Shown: in pieces, positions 1 to 7,065 of the stretch | Layout: every line of letters begins with the position of its first letter | Numbering within the stretch: position 1 is the stretch's first letter | Origin: an uncultured Odoribacter sp. | GTDB taxonomy: Bacteria; Bacteroidota; Bacteroidia; Bacteroidales; Marinifilaceae | Length of the DNA stretch: 14,433 bases | Reading direction: 5' to 3' | Assembly (NCBI GenBank): GCA_900548135.1 | Contig: URJC01000032.1 | Span: forward strand, 1-14,433 | Translations under genes and position numbers: made by a program | Notes under the pieces: model-generated | What the model was told of the DNA's origin: nothing | The model's input: the letters and a program-made list of their open reading frames with translations, nothing else | The model's database searches: none

Positions 1-1379
1 GCTACAGACTTCCCCTCTTTGCTCAAAGGTAAAAAATGATTTTCATTTTTTAATAACACAATCGACTGCCGGGCTGCATCCAGAGCCACTTGCCGGTGTT
101 CCGGACTATGCACTATTTTCTCAGCCTGCTGTCCGTCTCCCACATAAGGTTGATCAAACAATCCCATCCAGAATTTCACTTTTAACACTTCCCTTACCCG
201 CTGATCCAAGACTTTTTGAGACACCTTTCCCTCTGCAAAAGCCTGACGTAAAGGCAATATAAAATCATCAGGAACAGTAAAATGAGTACGGATATTCAAA
301 CCAGCATTGATCACTTGTGCAGCTGCTTCAACCGGTCCACCTACCACCCGGTGTTTAGAATATAAAAACTCAACAGCCTCGCTATCTGACACAACATATC
401 CCTCGAACCCCCATTCCTGACGTAAAATCCTGGTCAGGAAAAAATAACTTCCTGAGATAGGCTCCCCATCCCAATCGTTATAAGAACTCATAACACCCTT
501 AGCCTTTCCTTCCTGTATTGCCATCCGGAAAGGTTCCAGATACAAAGTACGCATTTCACGGGGGGCAACATGCGGATCTGTACGGGTATCCCCATCCCGG
601 CCTCCTACCGGAATACTATACACGGCAAAATGTTTGGGAGTAGAAACAATACCTCCCTTTTGCAAATTCATCACCATCTGCTTTCCCAAACTGCCTGCCA
701 AATAGGGATCTTCTCCATAAGACTCTACCACTCTTCCCCAACGCGGATCCTGAGCAATATCCAGAATCGGTGAATAAATATTGGTATATCCCAACGCCTT
801 GGCTTCCCTTGCTGTCACTTCTCCAATCTTTGCAATCAACTCTCTATTCCAGGTTGCCCCTTGCCCACACTGTGCCGGAAAATAGGTTGCCCGGTCATGA
901 CACAAGCCACGTATTCCTTCATTCGTAAAATCAACAGGAATACCTAAACGGGTTTCTTCCACAAACCAACGTTGCACGGCATGTTTTGCCTCCACATGCT
1001 TTTTATAAGGAAAAGAATACTCAGAACGGAATTTTCCCAAACCATTTAATTCTTCATCTATATTCCCAATCCCATCTTTCCAGATCTTTGTTTTCCATTG
1101 CTCTGTAGGCTGAGCATCTTTCAAAACACGTCCGGAACCATATAGGGTAGCCAATTGGCATGTCTTTTCCTCCAATGTCATCTGTCGGAGTAAATCCTCC
1201 ACCCTAGCCTCCATATCGGCCGACGGATCTTCATATACATCCATCTTTCCGTTTTTATTAAAATCAATCCATCCCTTATGATAGATTAACGATTTTTTTA
1301 CCGGACCTGCATACCCCGTTGCACAGAGCACACACAATAAAATCATCCAAATGCCTGTTTTCTTTTTCAAATCACTCAT
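1..1379 (-). CDS. Glycoside hydrolase family 3 beta-glycosidase, exported, C-terminus beyond left edge
   Basis: Reading from the ATG at 1379, the frame stays open for 459 codons to the window edge, so about the last third to half of a typical GH3 enzyme is missing. The start MSDLKKKTGIWMILL, a hydrophobic stretch and then ATGYAG looks like a cleavable signal peptide, which places the enzyme in the periplasm or at the surface. GH3 landmarks appear in order: SPILDIAQDPRWGR near residue 205, ESYGEDPYLAG near 220, the substrate-binding KHF near 250, and VVSDSEAV near 330, whose Asp (about residue 332) is the expected catalytic nucleophile. A second-domain start (VALDAARQSIVLLKNE) follows near residue 435. 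The family removes terminal beta-linked sugars (beta-glucosidase, beta-xylosidase and similar); the exact substrate cannot be read from this fragment. The gene lies 121 bases downstream of the SNF2 gene, on the same strand, and may have its own promoter at 1466-1473. Confidence 0.93.
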   Translation of the reverse strand, partial: MSDLKKKTGIWMILLCVLCATGYAGPVKKSLIYHKGWIDFNKNGKMDVYEDPSADMEARVEDLLRQMTLEEKTCQLATLYGSGRVLKDAQPTEQWKTKIWKDGIGNIDEELNGLGKFRSEYSFPYKKHVEAKHAVQRWFVEETRLGIPVDFTNEGIRGLCHDRATYFPAQCGQGATWNRELIAKIGEVTAREAKALGYTNIYSPILDIAQDPRWGRVVESYGEDPYLAGSLGKQMVMNLQKGGIVSTPKHFAVYSIPVGGRDGDTRTDPHVAPREMRTLYLEPFRMAIQEGKAKGVMSSYNDWDGEPISGSYFFLTRILRQEWGFEGYVVSDSEAVEFLYSKHRVVGGPVEAAAQVINAGLNIRTHFTVPDDFILPLRQAFAEGKVSQKVLDQRVREVLKVKFWMGLFDQPYVGDGQQAEKIVHSPEHRQVALDAARQSIVLLKNENHFLPLSKEGKSV

Positions 1380-1465
1380 ACGTATTTAGTTCATTTTTCC
1401 AAGTGGCCATAAAATTATAAAAAATAAAATAGTTTTACCAGATCACGATACAAAATAGTTTCTGA

Positions 1466-1473
1466 CAAAAATA
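1466..1473 (-). promoter_or_regulatory. Candidate -7 element for the GH3 gene
   Basis: The minus strand reads TATTTTTG, a full match to the Bacteroidetes -7 consensus TAnnTTTG, about 85 bases upstream of the GH3 start. No convincing -33 TTTG was found at the right distance, so this is only a candidate. The 9-mer CTGACAAAA occurs twice here on the plus strand (1462-1470 and 1474-1482), 12 bases apart. Confidence 0.35.
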
Positions 1474-1500
1474 CTGACAAAATAGAGAGACACCCAGGAA

Positions 1501-4059
1501 TTATCCACCAAGTGCTTCCAGTAATTCTTCATCACTCAAAGGTACAGCTGCCGAAGAAGTAATTATCAGATCGGACAAATGCTGTTTACGTTTCTGAATA
1601 GCTAATATTTTTTCTTCCAAAGTTCCGGCTGTGATAAAACGATAAACAAAAACAACTTGTCTTTGTCCCATCCGGTGAGCACGGCTGACTGCCTGATTTT
1701 CAACCGACAGATTCCACCAGGGATCCAGGATAAACACATAATCTGCTTCAGTAAGATTTAACCCTACTCCTCCGGCTTTCAAAGAAATCAAAAAAATCCT
1801 GTTTTCAGGGTCAGTCGCAAAACGACGGATTTCTTGTTCCCGGTCACCCGTCATCCCCGTGAGCATCGCATATTTCCATTTCCGGTAGCTTATTTCAGCA
1901 GCTACCATTTTCAAATACTTCACGAACGAAGAAAATATTAATACCTTATGTCCGGCTCCAATCACCTCCTCAAGCATCCGGAATATCTCTCGGAACTTAC
2001 CGGAATCAGCGGTATAATCTTCATCTGCCAAACGGGGATGATTCGCTATCTGCCTTAAACGGATCAAAGCTTTCAACACCATAAAATCGTTTCCAAGTCC
2101 CTCCCGGACTTGCTGTTTACCCAAGATATAATTACGTACGCGTGCTTGTTCCTCCTCATATACCTTACGTTGGTTTTCATCCGGCTCACAAACGACCAAC
2201 TCGGAGGTTAACTCAGGCAACTCCGTCAATACTTCTTCTTTGGTACGCCGCAGAATATAGGGAGCTATCAGCTTCTGTAAAACAGCACTAGCTTGTCCCT
2301 GTCCATCAGTCAATATCGGTTTTATAAAATGAGTCCTGAAAAAATGACGAGTCCCTAACAGATCCCGGTTGACTAAATTCATAATGGCCCACAAATCAAT
2401 CAGGGAATTTTCAATCGGAGTACCCGACAAGGCAAAAAAACATTCCCCCTGAATACGTAATACAGCCTGATGAAGCAATGAACCAGGATTTTTTATAACC
2501 TGTGCTTCATCCGTTATAACAATGCCAAAGTTTAAACGGGCTAAATAATCAATATCATTCCGCAAAGTATGATAGGTAACTAACACTATATCTGAACGCT
2601 GAAGATATCCCCGCAAGTCACGACGATGATTTCCAGCATAAATGGTAACCGTCAACTGAGGGGCAAATTTCCGTAATTCATTTTTCCAGTTGTGTACCAG
2701 CGAAGCAGGCACTACCACCAGACAAGTATGAAATTCACGTTGCCCCGGCAGCATTGCTTCTGAGGTAATCCGGGTATCAAAAAGAGAAAGTTGTTGGCCT
2801 GGCCCGGGATGTTTCCGTATCCCACCTTTGACACACTCTTGCCTGTACTTCAACAATAAGGCTATAACCTGCAAAGTCTTTCCCAATCCCATATCATCAG
2901 CCAGACATCCTCCCAACCCGGCATGAAACAACCGGAAAAGCCATTCATATCCCAAACGCTGATAAGGACGTAATACAGTTTTTAATCCGGAAGGCATCTC
3001 TATATCCATGCCAACCTGTCCTGCCGATGTTTCCATCTTTTTGATCCCTTCAACCCCTAAAAGAGTATACTGACTTCTATGCAGAAACAACATTTCTCCC
3101 TTACCTGAGGCAAACATCAGCATATCAGTGTATTTGGCAAACCATTCTTCAGGAAGCAAAAACAAGGTGCCATCGTCAAGAATAAATTCCCGTTTACCGG
3201 ATAAAATATTATCCCGAAAACGAAGCAAAGGGATTCTCCTCCCGTCTGCCAGCACAACCACTGCTTTCAACTCAAACCAATCGGTCTTACATCCGGCATC
3301 CAACAAAACCTCCCAATCACCTGTATAATAAGATTTACGCAAATATTTCTGAGAGACCTGAATTCCTGAATATTCCAACCTTGTCCGATTTTTCCGTATC
3401 CAGTCAATTGTCTTTGCCCAGGCTTCCTGTATATGATGTTGCCAGGAAGCGTTTGCATCCATCCTCTCTTCTTCTGCCAGCCGTATGGGTTCCTCTATAT
3501 GCTCTACCCAATAACTTCCGCCTCCCTTACTTACCAACCCCAGAGGCAGCAACAGCTTTTCCTGCAGCCTTTCCCATTCAAAGTCCCGGTTTACCTTATA
3601 AAAAGCATAATGATCCCCATCTGTATGCAACTCGACCAATGCTTTGCGTTTCGACCAGGCAGGGATGTGTTGACTCCCATAAATAAAAACAAGTGACAAT
3701 ACAGGCATTGCCCGGACATCCTGTTCCAGCCTGAGCACCACCTTTTTAGTCACCTCGCGGACAATGACCTCAAATCCCTGCACCTCAATTTCCTCATGCC
3801 TCACACTCTTTAAAATAAATTTCCGGAAATAAAGCTGTTCATTTGCCTTAGGAATCATCACCTCCCGCTTTTGAAGAAATGGCAATAAACGCTGGCCATC
3901 AAAATCTTCAGGAAAACGCAACAATTGTTGCCCCGACAATACACGGCAAGGACGGCGGGTAATTAACTTTAAATCGTAATCACTGGGATAAAATACCCGT
4001 TCCCCATCCGTCAAACGGAGAATATAACGTGTAAACTCTCCGGTACGTTCAAATCGCAA
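1501..4059 (-). CDS. SNF2/SWI2-family DEAD-like helicase ATPase
   Basis: An 852-residue protein with the complete two-lobed SNF2 ATPase in its C-terminal half: motif I DDMGLGKT (Lys394), motif II DEAQ (517-520), motif III LSGTPIENS (about 545), motif V KAGGVGLNLTEAD (761-773) and motif VI QAVSRAHRMGQ (789-799). The roughly 360-residue N-terminal region has no motif I could name; no SWIM zinc finger is visible. Family members use ATP to move along or remodel protein-DNA complexes, so a cytoplasmic DNA-transaction role is expected, but the pathway is unknown. Between motifs I and Ia, a Pro/Gly-rich insert carries QLSLF (423-427), identical to the canonical bacterial sliding-clamp-binding pentapeptide. 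The frame has no ATG before residue 69. The only reasonable start is TTG at 4059, 11 bases inside the upstream gene, which implies translational coupling. The nearest upstream in-frame stop is at 4081-4083. Confidence 0.95.
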   Translation of the reverse strand: MRFERTGEFTRYILRLTDGERVFYPSDYDLKLITRRPCRVLSGQQLLRFPEDFDGQRLLPFLQKREVMIPKANEQLYFRKFILKSVRHEEIEVQGFEVIVREVTKKVVLRLEQDVRAMPVLSLVFIYGSQHIPAWSKRKALVELHTDGDHYAFYKVNRDFEWERLQEKLLLPLGLVSKGGGSYWVEHIEEPIRLAEEERMDANASWQHHIQEAWAKTIDWIRKNRTRLEYSGIQVSQKYLRKSYYTGDWEVLLDAGCKTDWFELKAVVVLADGRRIPLLRFRDNILSGKREFILDDGTLFLLPEEWFAKYTDMLMFASGKGEMLFLHRSQYTLLGVEGIKKMETSAGQVGMDIEMPSGLKTVLRPYQRLGYEWLFRLFHAGLGGCLADDMGLGKTLQVIALLLKYRQECVKGGIRKHPGPGQQLSLFDTRITSEAMLPGQREFHTCLVVVPASLVHNWKNELRKFAPQLTVTIYAGNHRRDLRGYLQRSDIVLVTYHTLRNDIDYLARLNFGIVITDEAQVIKNPGSLLHQAVLRIQGECFFALSGTPIENSLIDLWAIMNLVNRDLLGTRHFFRTHFIKPILTDGQGQASAVLQKLIAPYILRRTKEEVLTELPELTSELVVCEPDENQRKVYEEEQARVRNYILGKQQVREGLGNDFMVLKALIRLRQIANHPRLADEDYTADSGKFREIFRMLEEVIGAGHKVLIFSSFVKYLKMVAAEISYRKWKYAMLTGMTGDREQEIRRFATDPENRIFLISLKAGGVGLNLTEADYVFILDPWWNLSVENQAVSRAHRMGQRQVVFVYRFITAGTLEEKILAIQKRKQHLSDLIITSSAAVPLSDEELLEALGG

Positions 4060-4471
4060 TAAAGCTTGCGTCTGAACGCATCATTATCCGCTGACTTTTA
4101 TAAAAATTATCTAAACGACTACCTTTCAAAAAAACAGGGAAACCACCATCTGACAGACAATCTATAATCCGTGCTACCAGCCCTTCAATATATGGATGAA
4201 TAGATTCCCGGATATATTCCTCCTCTGCTTTTTGTAAAAATTCACGTTCATCTTTATACCTTTTCCGTCCAAACTGGTGGTATAAAGAAGGAGTGTCATA
4301 TTTAAGAATAAGGGGCATCACCTCTTTGACTACAGCAGGAACATCAGGGTCCTCTCCCATATATCGGCCTGCACTTTGAAAAAAATCACCTGCATCAGTA
4401 ACTTTATTGGCATAAATCATCCAACAATCCCATTTTTTCTCATATGATAAGGTAAAAATAATCCGCTCCAT
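4049..4471 (-). CDS. Unrecognised 140-residue protein, first gene of the SNF2 unit
   Basis: I do not recognise a family. The protein starts MERIIFTLSYEKKWDCW, is soluble-looking with no signal peptide or membrane segment, has a charged helical middle (KDEREFLQKAEEEYIRE) and ends FPVFLKGSRLDNFYKSQ...SFIAI. The frame continues upstream to a TTG at 4516, but a perfect TAnnTTTG -7 element lies at 4492-4499, so transcription should begin near 4485. That makes the ATG at 4471 the likely start. Its last 11 bases overlap the TTG start of the SNF2 ATPase, so the two proteins are probably made together and may act together, for example as a partner or substrate adaptor of the ATPase. That role is inference from the overlap only. 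Confidence 0.72.
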   Translation of the reverse strand: MERIIFTLSYEKKWDCWMIYANKVTDAGDFFQSAGRYMGEDPDVPAVVKEVMPLILKYDTPSLYHQFGRKRYKDEREFLQKAEEEYIRESIHPYIEGLVARIIDCLSDGGFPVFLKGSRLDNFYKSQRIMMRSDASFIAI

Positions 4472-4491
4472 CGTATTTTTCAAAAGAGATG

Positions 4492-4499
4492 CAAAGATA
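4492..4499 (-). promoter_or_regulatory. -7 element of the unknown-protein/SNF2 unit
   Basis: The minus strand reads TATCTTTG, a perfect match to TAnnTTTG, about 20 bases before the ATG at 4471. The leader would be only about 15 bases long. No clear -33 TTTG is present at the usual 19-21 base distance. The site decides the start codon of the downstream gene. Confidence 0.5.
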
Positions 4500-4565
4500 G
4501 AAAAAAGCAGGATCAATTTTTTCTAAACACAATGGATAAACCCAGAAAGAATGAAATAATCCGAC

Positions 4566-6254
4566 TTACAAATACCTTACAATCAAAGCTTCATAAGGAC
4601 GAAGTAAAAGCGTTTTATCCCATGCAGGATGATCATTATAATTATCCATCAGAGCCTCTGCCCCTTCCAGGTTCATCTGCGGACGGATAGATGCCGGTTT
4701 AGGAGAAAAATTCAAAGCAATCAGAAACTTTCTTTCATCACTTTCCCTCAGATAGGCATACACCTGAGGATGAGTGGCCTCTATCAAGGTATATGTTCCA
4801 TAAACAAATTCAGGATTAGCTTTCCGGAAAGCCACCATCCTCCGGAAATAATTCAACACAGAATCCGGATCTTTTTCTTCTCGGGCCACATTAATATCAA
4901 CATAGTTCTTAGCCGGCTTCAACCATGGGGTAACAGAAGTAAAACCCGCATTCGGGCTATGGTCCCATTGCATCGGCGAACGGGCATTATCACGTGAAGT
5001 CTGCCGTTGCTGGCATAGAAAAGCCGACACATCCCCTTTGCGCTTCTTGATCCCACGGTACTGGTTCAGTGTTGCAATATCTCTGTAATCTTCAATATGC
5101 TCATAACCAGGATTTACCATACCAATTTCATCCCCGGCAAACCAGTAGGGAGTACCTCTCAAACTCAACAGGAAAGTAGTCAGCATCTTAGCAGAAAGTT
5201 CCCGGAATTCCGGAGCATCATTTCCAAAACGGGAAATCATACGGGGCTGATCATGATTACCTAAATACACTGATGGCCATCCATCTCCAACCGCCTTATC
5301 CCAACTGGAAAACATTTTTTTCAAAGCAATCAGGCTATACGCGATTCCGGAATCCGGAGTATCCGGTCCGGTATAGTTACGCACCTCAGAAGGACCAAAA
5401 CCATACAGCATATTCAGTTCCTGACGCTCTGGTTCCACAAATTTTGCGACATCTTTATAGGCTACAGCAGATCCCTCTCCAACGGTCATAATATCATATT
5501 TATCCAACACTTCCCGGTTCATCTCATGCAAATAATCATGTAAATGAGGACCATGAGCATAAGAGGAGAAAAAATCCGGATATTTTTTCTGATCAATAGG
5601 AGGAAAAGACGGATCTTTAGCGATTAACGAAATAGAATCCATGCGAAAACCATCGATTCCTTTATCAAACCAGAAACGCATCATATCATAAACAGCCTGC
5701 CGTACTTCCGGATTCTCCCAATTCAGATCGGGTTGTTTCCGGGAAAAATAATGCAAATACCACGATCGGGTATGAAGATTATATTGCCAGGCACTTTCTT
5801 CAAAATAACTGGGACGGTATTGTGGGTGTTCTTTTTCCACAGGCCACCAATGATAATATTCATAATAAGGATTTTTCCGGGACTTCCCGGCCTCCTGAAA
5901 CCAGGGATGCTCACTACTGGTATGATTAACCACTAAGTCAAGTATAAGCCGCATTCCCAGGGCATGTACCTCCTCCAACAACCGGTCAAAATCCTCCATT
6001 GTCCCAAACTCCTGCATAATGCCCCGGTAGTCACTGATATCATACCCCATATCGTCATTAGGAGAAGCAAAAATCGGATTGAGCCAAATGACATCTACTC
6101 CCAGGCTACGTATATAATTCAAACGGGAAATAATCCCTTGCAAATCCCCGATTCCATCCCCGTTACTATCCTGAAAACTACGGGTATATATCTGATAAAC
6201 AATTGCTTCTTTCCACCAAACTCTTTTATCTTTCATATTTTCATCCTTTCTCAT
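4566..6254 (-). CDS. GH13 alpha-glucosidase / oligo-1,6-glucosidase-type enzyme
   Basis: A full-length (562 residues) cytoplasmic-type GH13 enzyme without signal peptide. All catalytic regions are present: DLVVNHTS (Asp106, His111), GFRMDS with nucleophile Asp206, TVGEGS with acid/base Glu260, and GNHDQPR (His334, Asp335). The loop DSNGDGIGD (29-37) is the metal-binding loop common in this subgroup. The residue after the nucleophile is Ser; in characterised relatives Val there goes with alpha-1,6 specificity and Thr/Ala with alpha-1,4, so Ser does not settle the linkage. It should release glucose from the non-reducing end of maltodextrins or isomalto-oligosaccharides. The ATG at 6254 overlaps the stop of the broken amylase ORF (ATGA). 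A second ATG at 6236 (MKDKRVWWKEA) matches the usual family start equally well. The upstream pseudogene shows that the gene once followed an alpha-amylase. Confidence 0.95.
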   Translation of the reverse strand: MRKDENMKDKRVWWKEAIVYQIYTRSFQDSNGDGIGDLQGIISRLNYIRSLGVDVIWLNPIFASPNDDMGYDISDYRGIMQEFGTMEDFDRLLEEVHALGMRLILDLVVNHTSSEHPWFQEAGKSRKNPYYEYYHWWPVEKEHPQYRPSYFEESAWQYNLHTRSWYLHYFSRKQPDLNWENPEVRQAVYDMMRFWFDKGIDGFRMDSISLIAKDPSFPPIDQKKYPDFFSSYAHGPHLHDYLHEMNREVLDKYDIMTVGEGSAVAYKDVAKFVEPERQELNMLYGFGPSEVRNYTGPDTPDSGIAYSLIALKKMFSSWDKAVGDGWPSVYLGNHDQPRMISRFGNDAPEFRELSAKMLTTFLLSLRGTPYWFAGDEIGMVNPGYEHIEDYRDIATLNQYRGIKKRKGDVSAFLCQQRQTSRDNARSPMQWDHSPNAGFTSVTPWLKPAKNYVDINVAREEKDPDSVLNYFRRMVAFRKANPEFVYGTYTLIEATHPQVYAYLRESDERKFLIALNFSPKPASIRPQMNLEGAEALMDNYNDHPAWDKTLLLRPYEALIVRYL

Positions 6255-6270
6255 AAACGTATTCCTGTAA

Positions 6271-6514
6271 TCATTCTTCTTTTTTCACCCATACAACCAA
6301 TTTTCTTCCCGAAGAAGGAAACAGGTATTTCCTTCTTCGTCAATAGTGATTTCTTTCCGGCTATTTCGTGCCAAACTTCTCCTTGATGGTTTTTACCAAT
6401 CGGAGTAATCCTTATCTCATGTAAATAGGACGCGTCCCGCTTCAACTCCTGCCATAACTTTCCGGTATTTGGCAAATTCCACTCAAAATATTGCATCACG
6501 ACTCCATTTTTCAT
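6271..6514 (-). pseudogene. Remnant of a cytoplasmic GH13 alpha-amylase (large internal deletion plus two frameshifts)
   Basis: The ATG at 6514, preceded by AAGGAAGG, opens with MKNGVVMQYFEWNLPN then GKLWQELKRDASYLHEI. This is the N-terminal hallmark of GH13 subfamily 5 amylases (MQYFEW.xPN..WK.L..DA.YL). After about 34 residues the frame jumps directly to IGKNHQGEVWHEIAG, which corresponds to the C-terminal VGKxHAGxVWxDxxGN segment of the same family. About 400 codons, including every catalytic residue, are missing. Beyond that, the original tail can be followed only by changing frame twice: near 6353-6358 to KEITIDEEGN, then near 6336-6342 to YLFPSSGRKLVVWVKKEE and a TGA at 6271. Both shifts fit single-base losses. 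Unshifted, the ORF runs on to 6251 and overlaps the glucosidase start. It cannot be an active enzyme. The reading as an amylase rests on both ends matching from memory of the family. Confidence 0.85.
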
Positions 6515-6613
6515 AACCTTCCTTATATTATTCAGTAGTAAAACGAATAAAAAAGATTCAAGGTTAGCATTTTGCAATTAATTGTGAACAGAGAAAAACA
6601 AGGTTCGGACTAA

Positions 6614-6899
6614 TTAGGCATTTTTGTCAGCCTCTATAACTATATGGGATTTTACCTGATTAAAGAACCTTTTAATCACCCTAGACCTGGCTATATTTAC
6701 GTTCAATTTCTTTGTAGTACACGTACATTGTAACCGGACCGTCAGCGAGTATAACCTCACCAAACGTTCAGTCACTATTTCTTTCTATCTGCTGGTATAT
6801 TACTCAGGTTCCAGTATTTTAGGTTCAGTTACCGGAATAATCCCGGACATCCGGGAATGGAAATATTTCTTATTCGGTTTAATTCTGATCCTGAATTAA
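6614..6899 (+). pseudogene. Remnant of an MFS drug-exporter-type transporter
   Basis: Two plus-strand frames join into a broken membrane transporter. From about 6614 one frame reads GIFVSLYNYMGFYLIKEPFN, like the mid-protein FVSLYNYxGYRLxxPPFN segment of YnfM-like major facilitator exporters. Near 6681 the reading moves by one base to LDLAIFTFNFFVVH, continues through KRSVTISFYLLVYYSGSS and ILGSVTG, and ends REWKYFLFGLILILN with TAA at 6897-6899. That corresponds to the last membrane helices of the same family. Compared with a normal 390-400 residue protein, the whole first half is missing, and about 55 codons are missing between the two pieces. It has no plausible start codon and lies in the opposite direction to the genes on both sides. 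Confidence 0.75.
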
Positions 6900-6939
6900 T
6901 TACTGGATTATATAGAGTAAAGACTACGAAAAATACAAA

Positions 6940-7059
6940 TCAAATCCCCCATTCCTTAGGCCAAAAGGACAGATAAAGTTGACAATCAGTTTCACTGAAA
7001 CAAACAATATCCTCACATAGGATCTCCATCCTATTTCCGGTCTGCAACTTATAAATCAT
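6940..7059 (-). CDS. 39-codon ORF just after the MATE gene, perhaps a LytTR-domain remnant
   Basis: An ATG at 7059, only 6 bases after the MATE stop, opens a 39-residue frame starting MIYKLQTGNRMEILCEDIVC and ending SFWPKEWGI. The pattern TG.R.EIL.EDIV....TDCQLYL is faintly like the start of a LytTR DNA-binding domain (KTG....I..EDIVY.E.D..Y..IYL). If so, this is a fragment, since that domain needs about 95 residues. Its position inside a stretch of gene wrecks supports decay; its position right behind dinF would also allow a small co-translated protein. I cannot decide between these, and it may be a chance ORF. Confidence 0.3.
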   Translation of the reverse strand: MIYKLQTGNRMEILCEDIVCFSETDCQLYLSFWPKEWGI

Positions 7060-7065
7060 AAACCC

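Noticed and set aside
3128..3686. Several open frames of 60-100 codons on both strands within the SNF2 gene
   Set aside because: They are shadows of the minus-strand ATPase, with no recognisable motif and no start signals.
4472..4516. N-terminal extension of the unknown 140-residue protein from a TTG
   Set aside because: It overlaps and precedes the -7 element TATCTTTG; the ATG at 4471 is the first start in the transcript.
5964..6386. 140-codon plus-strand frame across the glucosidase start and amylase remnant
   Set aside because: It is antisense to two recognisable GH13 sequences and has a low-complexity Ile/Pro-rich translation.
6515..6577. N-terminal extension of the amylase remnant from a TTG
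   Set aside because: The family begins at MKNGVVMQYFEW, which has its own AAGGAAGG site just upstream.
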